Shown here one piece after another: positions 1 through 11,658 of a stretch of DNA of 64,000 bases. Below the pieces are notes generated by a model, which saw only the letters and a program-made list of their open reading frames with translations, was not told the DNA's origin and did not search any database. Source of the stretch: Lantana camara (Eukaryota; Streptophyta; Magnoliopsida; Lamiales; Verbenaceae); assembly GCA_037501455.1 (NCBI GenBank), contig CM074860.1, forward strand, positions 45,332,501 through 45,396,500. Reading direction: 5' to 3'. Position 1 is the stretch's first letter. Each line of letters opens with the position of its first letter. The position numbers and the translations under genes are program-made.

Positions 1-3000
1 AGTGCAACATTACGGATGTGCTAAGTGTGTATTTAATTATTAAGCATGTGTTAATTCGAATTATTTGGAATATTTGATTATTAATATTAAGTTTAGGTTT
101 GAAGTTTTAAATGTTTAAATCCTTTTCGAACCGTTTTGATTCGTTTAACTCCGTTTTCAATTCCGATTTTTGTGATAACTTGGTATACTTGAATTATGTG
201 AGTTATTAACGTGTTTACATGCTTACGTTGTAATTTTAAGCTCGTCGGATTTAATTTTGATTTCGGTTTTTGGAGACGGGACTTCTAGGGCTTAAAACGC
301 TTTTAAGCGCGCCCTGGGTTCCGGACGTCATATCTTGAGCTCGGGAATTTGGATTCGAATTCCGTCACCTCCGTTGCCTTTGCATCGACGATGCGGAGAC
401 AATGGAACAAGCCTCATACCTTTTTGAGATCATTAAGACCTCCAAAATCCAACCGTAACGAACAACTCGTGCAAGAATAACTCTTTTGTTGACTAGTCTT
501 CATGGTGGGACCCCTTAACACCACTCTAACCTAACCATACCTCAACCCATGACTTGTGAACTTGAGTTAACCCATTCTCCTCCCTTTTAGTCAGCAAAAA
601 CCGAGCCAAACCCCCCTTTTCATTTCTGCAACTGATCGAGAGAGAAGGAGAGAAGAAAAGAGGAAGAAACCCTTGGTCCTTGTGATTTTTGAGCTCAAAT
701 CACTTCCTTTCTTCTCCATATCTTGATGGTATGTATATTTATGTAATCTCTACTCTCTTATACATGATTTCACCTATTTATTACATGCTTTGGATCAGAT
801 TTGGTTAGGGATTGAATTATGAGTTTGATATGAACTTTTGGGGTAATTGCTCTTGTGACCTTGCTTGGTTGTGCAGCTGATTTCTTGGCTTTAAACTGAG
901 TTTATGAGCTTGTTTCTTGGCCTATTTGTTTCCTAACTGATAGTATATTTTGTTAGGATGATTTTCTCTTTAGACCCTTTGGTGAAATTATGAGATTTGG
1001 AACTCTAAACTTGGTGATCAAAACTGCTTCCCCTATTTTGGACTGCTGTGTTGAATCATGTCTTGTTGCTTGATCTAATGGCCTTCTTTTCGTGTGAAAT
1101 TGCATGGAGATGATGTACACTCATTGTTTTATATGTTAGAGTTCTTGTTGCAAGCTTTTGGATCTATTTTAAGCCCCAAAACCGAAATACATGACCTGTT
1201 CTTATGCATGACAGAACTGGACTGCTGCTGTTGCATTTTTCCGGTTCGTTGGTCATCCTAATGTGCTCCAATTCGTGTTAATTTGCATATACATGGAGTA
1301 TATTAGTTTCTTATCATGTTAGTATTCATTCCCTAAAGTTTCAGCTTCAAACTCAACCCCTAAGTACTTGATCATGGCATGATTTAACCAATTGAGCTCA
1401 TATGCGCGATTTTGGCGCCCCAGACTTTCTGCATGGTTTTGGTGCCCTTAACGTATGATTTGGCCTTCGCTTTATAAATGAAATATGCTCCTAACATGCT
1501 AAATATGTTGTATATCAAGTTTCATAAGATTTGGAGTTGATTTGGTATGCTTTTGGATTGATTTTGTTCCAGTTTCTTTCCTAGCATGAGTTGTTGCAAC
1601 TTTGGACCATTAATTGGCTTGAAATGCATGAATTCTTGCTACCTTAACTTACCTATATGTGTTAGTTTGATGTTTATTTGGTTTGGCATGAGTTTTGCCC
1701 TGCTTGTTGTATGTTTTTTCGCCACTGACGTAAATCCGCGAGGGTGGATTTTTCCCTTTGGAAAAATCCGCAGGGGTGGAATTGAGGCAGTGGGACTGGA
1801 CCAAATCCATGGGGGTGGATTTTTCCCTTTGGAAAAATCCATGGGGGTGGATTTTGTCCAGCCTGTTTTTGTTACTCAGTTTTCGTTTTTCTTCGCTCGA
1901 TTAATCTTTCTCCACCTCTTTTATGACTTTTTTGAGATACTAACATGTTCTATAATGTGTTATCTTATTTATTATAATTTTCATGATTTTTCGTGGAATA
2001 TTTTACAAGTTATGATTTAATATGTCATCAATGCTCGAAGAATGAATGAAATGATTGATTATGTGCCTTAATGTGTCTTCATGCCACGACTTGCTCTCTT
2101 ATGCATATCATAAGACATTCATTGCATTGCCGTTTATGTGCGTTTTGAGGCGTTTATGATTCCCGTAACCCATTTCCCTTATCATATGATTTGTTCTTGT
2201 TCTCAAACTTTGGAAATATGTTACATTATGTGATATGATGTATGTAGTAGCGTTTTGTGAAAGATTGAATACGTTTGAATGTGTGATGAACTTAATTTAC
2301 TTCAATGCTCTTATTTGCCTAAATGTTGGATCTTGTACTTTGAATTTCTTGAATTGAATTGATTGGAAAAGTGAAATGTGAAGGATATGAACTCGTTTGG
2401 ATACGAATGCTTCATTGAAGGAATGAATTGAATGTTTATATGTTTTTAAGACTTTAATAGTGCACATGAACGTGTTCCTTACATTATAGAATCTTCTCTT
2501 CATTCATATCATGATCATTACATTGCCGAGCGTCCTATTTGGTCATTTTGAGTCTCACTTCACCTTTCTTGCACAGATTTTGACCCTGTTGGAGACGAGG
2601 CGGGTCAGTGAGGCTCTTGTGCTCTCTTTTGTTGGTTTAAGGTGGGTTTCTCTACTATTAGATAAATGACCCTATATACCTCAACATGTAAAGATTTCAG
2701 CTAAAAACTATTATATGTATATAGAGTCGTTTTCTCGAGTAAATGATTGCAAACGTAAAGCCCTTATTTCTTGAATCCTACCTAATGTTTTGGCGAGAAT
2801 GAATGAATGTTCACAATGAATGGGGCCCAGGGGCTTGGTATGAGTGGGGACCCGAGAAGGCAAGGGCTGACGGTAAACCCTCACACTAGTCCCACCAATG
2901 AACGGCGTAACCGGACCTCGTTAGGAGTTAGCGAGGAATGGACGCTGAGTGCCATCTGGGGAGTCATGTTCCCCTTTTGGTCAATGAATGGGTGGATGGG

Positions 3001-3759
3001 CCTTGCAAACCCGCCACCAACCCGGAGGAAGAAGGTGTAAATGTTATTGAATGCGCACGAAAGAATGTTATGCATGAAAAGAAAGAAAGAATGAATGAAT
3101 GAATGTTAATGAATGTTAATGAATTACACGAGGTGTTGGTTGGAGATAATGCACGCCCACTCGTCGGGCCAATAATGACCAAATGTTAATGAATCGTTAT
3201 AATCCCTTTTGATGATTTCTATTTGCCCATTTGGGAAATTCTTCAAAACCTCATTTGGGATTATAACTTGCATGTGAATGTTTAATTATTGTCGTATATT
3301 ATATTTATGCCCTGCTTTTATACCCACCAGTCCCTTTTGGACTGAACCCGTTTGGCTTTCAGTTGTGTTGTGCAGGTGTCGAGGGAGCTAGGTGGGATTT
3401 CGAGTCATAGGTTTTACTTTCGTCTTTTAGCCCTTGTATTTTGGTCTTACACATACATATTGCACGTTGGATCACTGTATTGTTTAATAATGGAGCGTAT
3501 TGGTTATTTGAGCCTTGACGGCATTTGATAATGTATATGGACTATTTTGGAGTTTGGTTGCTCATTGTTTATATTATGGCCAGTTATTACTTCCGCATTT
3601 GTAATCACTCTGATTTTATAGTTCAAGGGTTAGCCCGCCTAGCATAGCGTGTGTGTTTGTCCCCGTTCGCCATGACTTAGCTCGAGTATGGATCGTCCAT
3701 TTCATATTCGGGTCGGGTCTCGGTGCGGGGGATGTGGTACCTTGCGCTCGGGTGCTACA
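1..3759 (+). mobile_element. LTR A, right part (start lies outside the window)
   Basis: This is the right-hand part of a long LTR that ends in GGTGCTACA at 3759. No PBS follows; the next bases are the (AT)-rich sequence of LTR C, so A is an insertion in C, either a solo LTR or the 3' LTR of an element off the window. The predicted TSD is ATATA (3760-3764), with its partner outside. It has the group landmarks: a donor-like G|GTATGT at 729, acceptor-like TTGCACAG at 2576, donor-like AAG|GTGGGT at 2642, acceptor-like TGTGCAG at 3375, a GC-rich block (2820-3040) and the GCGGGGGATGTGG motif before the end. The only frames are short and cross these landmarks. Confidence 0.8.
1746..1840. repeat. Palindrome cluster in LTR A
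   Basis: Two copies of GGATTTTTCC-CTTT-GGAAAAATCC (10-bp perfect stem, 4-nt spacer) lie at 1746-1769 and 1817-1840. AAATCC/GGATTT arms with a G-rich spacer link the units. The sequence differs from the palindromes of other LTR families but the type of cluster is the same. Confidence 0.9.
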
Positions 3760-3844
3760 ATATATATATACTTCTTGTGTGTGTTTGTGCATGCATGTGT
3801 TTTGTTTGTGCATGTGTGTGTGTTGTATTATGTATGTGTGCGTG

Positions 3845-3847
<3 letters not shown>

Positions 3848-3886
<39 letters not shown>
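3848..3886. repeat. (AT)n microsatellite in LTR C
   Basis: A run of AT dinucleotides. The corresponding site of the 3' LTR (13377-13406) carries a shorter run, so the tract has changed length since insertion. Confidence 0.95.
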
Positions 3887-3887
<1 letters not shown>

Positions 3888-5237
3888 GAATATATTTGCA
3901 TGCATGTTAGTAATTCTAAGATATTTAGCTATAAATACATGCATGCATACTATGAATAAATATATATATTAATGCATGTATTTCATTGTATATATTTAAT
4001 ATATCTATATATTTATCAATTATTTTATGTCATGCATGATTAATATTTGCATTATATATTATAAAGTATATTAAGATATGAATTTGGAATGAATTCATGA
4101 GAGCAAAATAGTAATATTATTTCATAAAATGTGACCTTTTATTTGTGGAATTTTATGTTATGACTTATGGACTTAATTTATGGAATTGATTGTCATCTAT
4201 TTTATGTTTTACATATTTAAATGATTTGAATGTCTTTGTTTTGTTTAATTTATAATTGTAAACTTGATATATTTGAGTTTTAATTGTTATATGAAATTCA
4301 TGACTTGAATTGCTATGAATTACGAAACGTTTGAATATGAAACTTTCATGTATGGAACATGTTGAATGGAATACTTGGTAGTTGGCTTCTTAACATGATT
4401 TATACCTCGTATGCATCTCATATCATGTGCATAACATGTCGTGCGTCGTATATTGTAACGCCCCAAATTTTCAATTATGCAATATGTGAATTAATTTCCA
4501 AATATGACTTAATTGTTTAATTGCATAATTGTCCTTAAGTGGTCATTTTATTAATTTGAGGACCTAATTGCATGGAATAGTTATGGACTTAGTTGATCAA
4601 TTTCCATGGGATTGAACTTGATTACATAACTTACATAGTGAAGGGATTAAATTGCAAATTGTGTTTAGCATTATAATATCTAGCATATATCCTTTGGTTG
4701 CATCAAACATATGCACACTTGATCCCTCCCTTCTCTCCCTCATCTCGTTCAACCGAGCAAGAAGAAAGAAGATGATTCTTCATTGGAAGCTTGAATTCAA
4801 GGGTTATTTGCATGAATTGAAGCATCATCATCATCACAACATCATCTCTTTTTCTTCTTTTCATTCATTCAAGGTATGAGCTTCTAGTTGGGGAAATACA
4901 TGAATATATATGAGAGCTAGGGTTATATGTTGAGCTTGGTAAATTATGTTTTAGTTGTTGAAAGCATGATTACATGGTTCTAGCTATGATTTGATGCATA
5001 TATTGTGGAGTTTATATGCTTGGAGCATGAGTTCATATGTGGGTTCTAAAGTGTAAATACTTGATGATTAATGAGAGATATGAATGTTTATGTTAGATTT
5101 TATTGTATACTAAGCATGTATATATGTTATTTCATGTTTTAGATGCATTTTGGTGCTTGGAATTGGTGAATTGTTGTTGTTGTTTTCTTGGCCGAAACTC
5201 CCCTGTAACTGCTCTGTTTCTGTAATGTCCAGAAACT

Positions 5238-5465
5238 GGGAACGGTCGTTCCCGCCTTAGTGCATTTTGGGAACGGGCGTTCCCAGGCTTCTGTGTGAGG
5301 TTAGGCCAGCGAGACTGGGAACGGCCGTTCCCACTTTGGCCTGTTAGCCGGAAGGGCCGTTCCCAGCCCAAAGCGTGTTTTATTTTATAAAACGCTGGCG
5401 CGTTTCTGAAGGGCCATGGGAACGGCCCTTCCCATTTTCAAAGGGAAGCCGGAACGGCCGTTTCC
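5238..5465. repeat. Six-copy palindrome cluster in LTR B
   Basis: Variants of the 16-bp palindrome GGGAACGGCCGTTCCC lie at 5238-5253, 5269-5284, 5317-5332 (perfect), 5350-5364, 5418-5433 and 5451-5465. They sit between the first donor-like site and the next acceptor-like site of the LTR. Confidence 0.95.
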
Positions 5466-5929
5466 ATGCGTCTGACAGAACATAATTTTCTGCATAAAAT
5501 TGCATTTTTAGCACCTCGTTCCGACAGCTTCCTTGACCCCGATTTGATGTTATATGATCTAAAATGAAGTGAAACAAGATGTTTTCATGTCACATTGCAT
5601 TTTGCTCGTCGTCTCATTGCATTTCGCCGTTCGTCCTATTTGGTACATTTTGAGTCGTGTCTTATGTACACTTGTCTTTGTTGCACAGACCGGCACGCCA
5701 GTGACGTGGAGTGGGCTTCTTAGGCCGTGCCTTTCTCTTTGTTTTGTCGGTACAGGTGAGGTTTAATTGCTAGATATCTAGAACCATTACAACCCTATGT
5801 GATGTTTTAAGCCAAAAGGTATCTATATATCTATAGTTTTCTAAACTCTATTGAATTGCAACTGATTTACCGAATTGTATTGTATTGATTGACCGTGTTT
5901 TGGGCGAGTATATTGTATCGTGCACTGTG

Positions 5930-6145
5930 GCCCCGAGAGTTAGTGTTTGAGCCAACCGGGAAAGCATGGGCTGACGGGTAACTCTTACACTCCTCTCTAC
6001 CGTGAGGATGAACCCTGAATCCACCAGGAGGTTTGGTGGAGGAAGGAGTCCCGTGCGTGGGAGTCATGTTCCCGACGTACACCGTGTTTACCGTGGATGG
6101 ATCGGGCCTTGCAAACCCACCATAATTGGAGGAAGAAGGTGTTAT
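5930..6145 (+). other. GC-rich conserved block with hairpin, LTR B
   Basis: This block recurs at the same place in other LTR families. It contains a hairpin at 6021-6039 with stem CCACC/GGTGG and loop AGGAGGTTT, and it ends in a GGAGGAAGAAGGTG purine run. A CAGTC-loop-GACTG hairpin follows at 6426-6442. Confidence 0.7.
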
Positions 6146-7138
6146 TGAAACTGCTACGTGTGCACTGTAATTGATTGCATGATCACTTAATTAATTAATA
6201 AAAAGTATCGTGATTGTACACTGTCGGAGTAAGGTTGGAGAATGCCCTCACTCGCCGGGCCACTGATTGATTGATTGATTGAAATGATTGATTGTTAAAT
6301 CTGATAGTTGTAATCTCGGGCGAGATTTCTGTCGTTATTGAACTTAGAGTGTTTTGTTTATAAAACCTTACCCGAGGTTATGACTTGCATGTTATCTGTG
6401 CTAATATATTATTATGCCCCTCGCTCAGTCTTGTGGAGACTGACACCTCACCTTTCAGTTTTGCAGGTTGTGTGTTAGGCGGGATTGGTGTCGAGTCAAA
6501 TCTTTCATTTCGGGTCTAGCACGTGTCCATCCTACTTTGTTGCATATGTATTGTTATCTACTGTTTTATGAAATGTTATGTATTTGAGAGATGATAATGT
6601 ATTGATAGGATTTAGAAATGGTTTGCTTGTTAAAGACTTGATATTAATGCATCTCAGTTTATTTTCTGTCGTGATAATTGGTTTGGGGTTAGTCCCGCCT
6701 AGCTAGTTAGCATTAATTCTCTTGTCACCCGTTCGCTATGGCTCAGTTCATCTATGGATTGACCGTTTCATATGTGGACTGGGCTCTAGTGCGGGGGATG
6801 TGACACCTTTGCGCTTCGGGTGTTACATATATGGTTCATATGGAGTCTTGAGTCTCACGTATACACTATGTTGTCTTTGTACAGTTTTCTCCATGGCGGA
6901 GATGCGAGGTTCATAGGACACCTCAAGTCCTTCTTTCTTTTGGTATTATAGGTAAAGGATAACAGGTGGGTTTCTCTTCTATTAGTTACGATGACCCGAT
7001 ATATCCCTTATGTGAAAGATTTGAGCTAAAATATTATAAATATATATGTCGAGTCTTTTGAAAAGAGTCTATGATTTTCAACTTAAAGCCCTTCTCTTAT
7101 GTATCCCCACCTTATGATTTTTGGCGTGGACATGATTA

Positions 7139-7372
7139 TGACTGCACGGGCCCAGGGACTTAGTGCAAGTGGCTATCCGGGGAGGCAAGGGCTGACGGGG
7201 ATCCCTTGTACTGGTCCCACCACATTTACGATCATACCGGCCCTCGCTAGGAGGTTTACCGAGGAATGGGAGCTGAGTGCCCTTGGGGGATTCATGTACC
7301 CCCATTGGCCTATGTGTGGACCGGTGGCCGGGTCTTGCTAACCCGTCCACCACCCGGAGGAAGAAGGTGTAA
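7139..7372 (+). other. GC-rich conserved block, LTR C 5' copy
   Basis: This is the same block as at 14285-14512 in the 3' LTR. The AGGAGGTTT hairpin (7242-7264) has a mutated right arm, ACCGAGG instead of AGCGAGG. A short frame (7099-7341) crosses it but is not conserved as protein. Confidence 0.7.
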
Positions 7373-8101
7373 GTGTTTATGTTTATGAATGATAATGATT
7401 ATGATTGATTATGAACGAATATGTATGAATGTGTATGATCGCTAATATAAAGATTGAATTGATATGCACACACGAGGAGTAGGTTGGAGATATTCGCCCA
7501 CCTGCCAGGGCTCACGTATTGACCTTATGAACGACTATGATTGTGAATAATGGAATTGAAGGTTGTATTCCTGAGCGTTGTTTTCTTTCGTTTTCACCCA
7601 CTTGGGAAATATCTCAAAAACCTCGTACGGTATTATAGCTTGCATGTGTGAGTGTTTAAATTCTGCGATAATATTATATTATGTCCTGTTTTATACCCAC
7701 CAGTCTCTTATAGACTGAACCCGACTTTGTTTTCAGTTCTTTGCAGGTTTTGGAGTGCTAGGCGGGAAGTCGAGTCTGTCGAGTCTCTTGATCGAGTCGG
7801 AGTCTAATTTTATGCATTTTGTAAAGTGTTAAGTTATAGATTTGCATATGAATTGTTATGGTTTTATGATATTATTTCGGGAGAGACTTCTCGGGATAGA
7901 ATAAAACCGTGATTCATGCTCTACGATGTATGTTTTATGTTTGGGAACTTTCGGGATTAGGTTCTCATGTTAGTGATCTTTTTCGAACCTCGTGATTGAT
8001 TATATGTTCTGCTTCGGCACTTGCATTTATTTCTTGAGCTTGTTTATTTGGTTTCGTGGTTCTAGTTCCCGCCTAGCCTAGAGTGTGAGTGAGTCCCCGT
8101 T

Positions 8102-8345
8102 CGCCGTGATTCGGCTCGTGTATGGACTACCTATTTCATATGCAGGTTGGGTCCCAGTACGGGGGATGTGGGGCCTTCCGTTGGGGTGTTACATCCTTAA
8201 GTGGTATCAGAGCCTCCAAGTTGCGCCGTGATTCGGCTCGTGTATGGACTACCCATTTCATATGCGGGTTGGGTCCCGGTGCGGGGGATGTGGGGCCTTC
8301 CGTTGGGGTGCTACATCCTTAAGTGGTATCAGAGCCTCCAAGTTG
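8102..8345 (+). repeat. 122-bp tandem duplication of LTR end plus PBS
   Basis: Units 8102-8223 and 8224-8345 differ at a handful of bases. Each holds the last ~92 bp of LTR C, the CTACA or TTACA end and the tRNA-Met PBS. The element therefore has two LTR/PBS junctions in series. The 3' LTR has one copy of the LTR end only. Confidence 0.95.
8324..8336 (+). promoter_or_regulatory. Primer-binding site (initiator tRNA-Met) of element C
   Basis: TGGTATCAGAGCC matches the complement of the 3' end of plant initiator tRNA-Met. It starts 9 nt after the LTR end. A second intact copy lies at 8202-8214 in the duplicated unit. Confidence 0.9.
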
Positions 8346-10429
8346 CAAAACCGGAACTCGCGTGTCGTGATCGAGTCAGTTTAAGTCGTACGGCATAGGA
8401 ACAAATTGTTAACGTGTGCATTGCATTGAACTTTCATTATTAAATTGTTACTAATTGTTGGACATTACTTATTCTAGGTGAGCTATTTTCTATTTCGTTG
8501 TTTTAGGTGTTGCATTTGCATTTTATGTGTGTTGATTGATCAAAATTTGTGTCATAAGCATATACTAATCCCCATGCAACTATATTTGAGTTGAATCTTT
8601 GCTTATAGGTTACTATCACACTATCAAAATTGTTATCGACCCCAACTTCAAATATCTTCTACTTATCAATGAAAGTATAGTGGAGTCAGCAGGAATTAAG
8701 GGTTGGGTATTATACCTTTATGGTTCGCAAAATGGGGTTGCATTCCATCGCTCAACATTGTGATAAAAGGTGAGGTTACCTACAAAGATCCGGGGAACGT
8801 GGTCTTTTCTAAATGGAATCATGTTAGTTGGTATCCTTACAACGGTACATTCAAGTTTCCTTATCATTCAAAAGCCCTTGGTAGAAAGGTCAAGACCGAA
8901 ACTATATGAGGGGATGTCAGTTCTCAGTAATACTTTGGAGATCAACGATTAAGATGCAAAACCTATGTTTCGGTTTTGTGGGGTTCTAAGGGTAGTAATT
9001 TTACTCAGGGTGAAGGCCGTGTTTTGCCAACTCTTAAATTTAATATCAAGGGAGAAGATCTCTTCTCTAAGGATTGTAGGTAGGATTTGGAATAGAAGAC
9101 CGGTATTAGAGAGGTTTCTAAGTTTTGTTTTGGTTGGTGAAAATTGTTAAGATAGTGGATCATTTATTCAAGGGAGAAGTGCAGAAAATTTGGAAGTATT
9201 TTAGGTTCAAGGATTTTATCAACGAGGAAACGAAAACCCTCAGGAGAACTCAAGTTTGGTAAGGAAGAAGTCGGATTGGAAGGAGTTAGTGAGAATTGAT
9301 CGATATGGCGATTTCAAGATCAAGGAAAGCCAAGATGCCAAAGGTTCTATCTTCGGTAGGATTGAAGTCTACTTTCCAGACTTAAACTGAATTGTCAGGT
9401 TGTGAGTTCGAATTGGGAGACATAGAGCAAAAAATGGAAATGATGAAGAGAGACAAAGAATTGTTGAAGGATGCTCAAGTGTAAGCAATTAGAAGATGAG
9501 TTCATCCAATCATTGAATTCACAAAGAATAGTTAAGGGAACCTTGAGCAGAGAGACATCTAAGGGTAAGATTTGGAACATCATTTGGGATTAATATTTGA
9601 AGGGAGTTAAGATGCCGATTCCATGGACGTAGAAGAAGTTGGGTTCGCGGCATTTCCATTTCGGATCGCGCGAACACATAAGTGGATACAAGGAAACTTT
9701 GAAGATCTAGAAGAATAGGGGTTCAAGAGATCGTGATCTCGGACCATGGAGATTTGAGGACTATGGGGAAGCAAGTCAGGATTTGGAAAGCATCATCATC
9801 AACGATCGAACAATGTTCAGTCTTACCACTTATGCTCACAATATCGAGATCAAAGGACAAGATATTGACTAAAGACACCACTACGGTGACAAGTTCAATG
9901 CATTCATAGCACATGCATCATACGTTGCTTTAAATTATTTAAATTCCCTTATGTATTTGTGCATTTCTAGTTGACATAATTGCTTCAATGTGTTGCGTAT
10001 TTAATTGTTTGTAATTGTACAACGTGCATTAGCATCTTAACTCGACATGCATCTTTAGTGTTTACGTGTTAGGATGGCTTTCCCCTTCTATGTTTCAACT
10101 ACCACTTCAACCAGAGTTTTACCGAACCGAATAAAAGAAGAAGAATATTTTGATGGTGGAGCTAAGACAGGGATGAGAATTATGGTCCAGAGGTTAAAAG
10201 TTAGGGTCGACTTTGGGCTATTTGGATCGAACAAGATAAGAAAATGGGGTTACAGATTTGGGAGAATTCAGGAGGTAATGGATATGGGACTATATACCAA
10301 TTGACCACTTCAAAGTGAATGTGAGTGGAATAATGAATACCTTCCCTGACAAGGATTGCTCGTCCAAGTGTTCTCAAGAATTGTGATTGGAGGATGGCGG
10401 GTAAAGTTTGATTTAGAAGTGCATTTCTT

Positions 10430-10440
10430 AAGGGGGAGAG
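10430..10440 (+). other. Internal PPT-like tract, element C
   Basis: AAGGGGGAGAG repeats the sequence found just before the 3' LTR. Elements D (23831) and E (35390) have it in the same relative position, directly after a TAA stop or an in-frame remnant of one. Confidence 0.6.
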
Positions 10441-11495
10441 CACAACCAAGAGGCAAACACAAATTCAAGGTTGTGCTCAAAGAAGTATTTTGATAGGAAT
10501 AGTGGAATGCAAACAGTGGGAGACAGGGAATCTTAATAATAAGGATAGGAAAAGAATAAGACGATCTTAGCAGTCAAACCGTTAAAGTAAAAGCTAAACT
10601 ATTGTACTGGGGATGAAAACGGCGATGGGGTATTAAAGGAGTTGATTCGTTGGGCACTCATGTGTACGGAATTCAGATACCAAAGATAATCTTAACCAAG
10701 TCTTCAATGAAGAATTAAGCCAGGTTATTCAAGAAAAGCTATGCACTTACTGTCCTATGGATCCTAAGGGAGTGAAGATGGATTAGAGATTGCAAGTTGG
10801 GTTATCATCAGATTTCCTCAACTATCTAGGAAAAGAATAGTCATATTTTCCTAAACTTCTGAAGTATCAACAATCATTCATCGTGGTGAGTTTGGGGCAG
10901 ATCAGGGCATGGTCATGGATAGTAAATTCAAATTTGATATAAGGATGAACATCTGGAAGATATGCAGGATACTTCAGGGGTCGGTCAAGTAAAGAGTTGG
11001 GCTCGTCGAAAGATGAATCAGAGGTTAAGAGTGAGGAGTTAGAGCAGGAAGTGAGCACTATTCTAAGAGTTAATTGAATTCCAAGGAATCCGCCAAATTA
11101 AAGAAGGTAATCCAGGTGTAAAAGTCAAAGTAGGACCAGCCGAGAGATGTCTTCTCTTCAACCGGACACTCATATGAAGGGCATTAAAGATAAGTGAAGA
11201 GTCAAGCCAGCTTTTGGAGTCACATTATACAATTGGACCATGAATTAATCAACTTCAAATTTCTTGGCTACGGTGAACGGTACATAAAATATTCATGGCA
11301 TATGCATACACATAATTTAATTTAATTGATTTCTTAATGCTATATACCTTGCTAATTGATTATTTTCGTTGTTCCTTGTTATGTTGTAATTGAGGTTGAT
11401 TACGTGCCCCTGTGTGACTTACGTGATTACTCATTATTGTAATTCTTGTTTTGAATCTTTCCTTCTTGACGTTTTTTTATGTAATTTCTGCTTTT

Positions 11496-11601
11496 GAGAG
11501 ACGGGGCTCTCTCTTTGTTGCTTTTGAGAGACGGGGTTCTCTCATAGTTGTTCGAGAGACGGGGTTCTCTCCTTGTTGCTTGCGAGGGACAGGGTTCCCT
11601 C
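11496..11601 (+). repeat. Hairpin array upstream of the element C PPT
   Basis: Four units at 11496, 11526, 11554 and 11584, each of the form GAGAGACGGGGTTCTCTC: a 6-bp stem GAGAGA/TCTCTC around CGGGGT or CGGGGC. The fourth unit is GAGGGA/TCCCTC, changed on both arms so that pairing is kept. Confidence 0.9.
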
Positions 11602-11647
11602 ATTAATTGTTTTTAGGCGTGCAGTGAATCCGAGGATGGATTTTTTT

Positions 11648-11658
11648 AGGGGGAGAGA
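11648..11658 (+). promoter_or_regulatory. Polypurine tract of element C
   Basis: AGGGGGAGAGA ends one base before the TG of the 3' LTR, the expected site for plus-strand priming. The preceding GGCGTGCAGTGAATCCGAGG is shared with element E. Confidence 0.9.

Larger units (their letters stand above)
4454..6827 (+). mobile_element. Solo LTR B (2374 bp)
   Basis: It starts TGTAACGCCCC at 4454 and ends TGTTACA at 6827, with perfect 5-bp TSDs TATAT at 4449-4453 and 6828-6832. Removing it restores continuity with the uninterrupted copy at 13960-13980. No internal region or PBS is attached, so it is a solo LTR. Inside are a possible TATA (about 4683), donor-like AAG|GTATGA at 4874, acceptor-like TTGCACAG at 5688, donor-like CAG|GTGAGG at 5756, acceptor-like TTTTGCAG at 6466, a palindrome cluster and the GC-rich block. 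Confidence 0.95.
3760..8315 (+). mobile_element. 5' LTR of element C, split by LTR A and solo LTR B
   Basis: Segments 3760-4453 and 6833-8315 align in order with 13345-15333 of the C 3' LTR; their junction in the intact copy is at 13971-13975 (TATAT). The left half (partner of 11660 to about 13345) is outside the window, beyond LTR A. The LTR ends in GGTGCTACA at 8315 and is followed by the PBS. The last 122 bp are duplicated in tandem (8102-8223 and 8224-8345), so an earlier LTR end also occurs at 8193. Confidence 0.85.

Noticed and set aside
5759..6082. Host exons or small peptide genes among the many 60-100 codon frames
   Set aside because: All lie in LTRs or degenerate interiors, often on both strands, and none is kept between paired LTR copies beyond what DNA identity explains.
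10680..10770. Reverse-transcriptase-like or PIWI-like reading in element C
   Set aside because: Both readings need frame choice in a degenerate region, and a reverse transcriptase would be out of order after the internal PPT-like tract.
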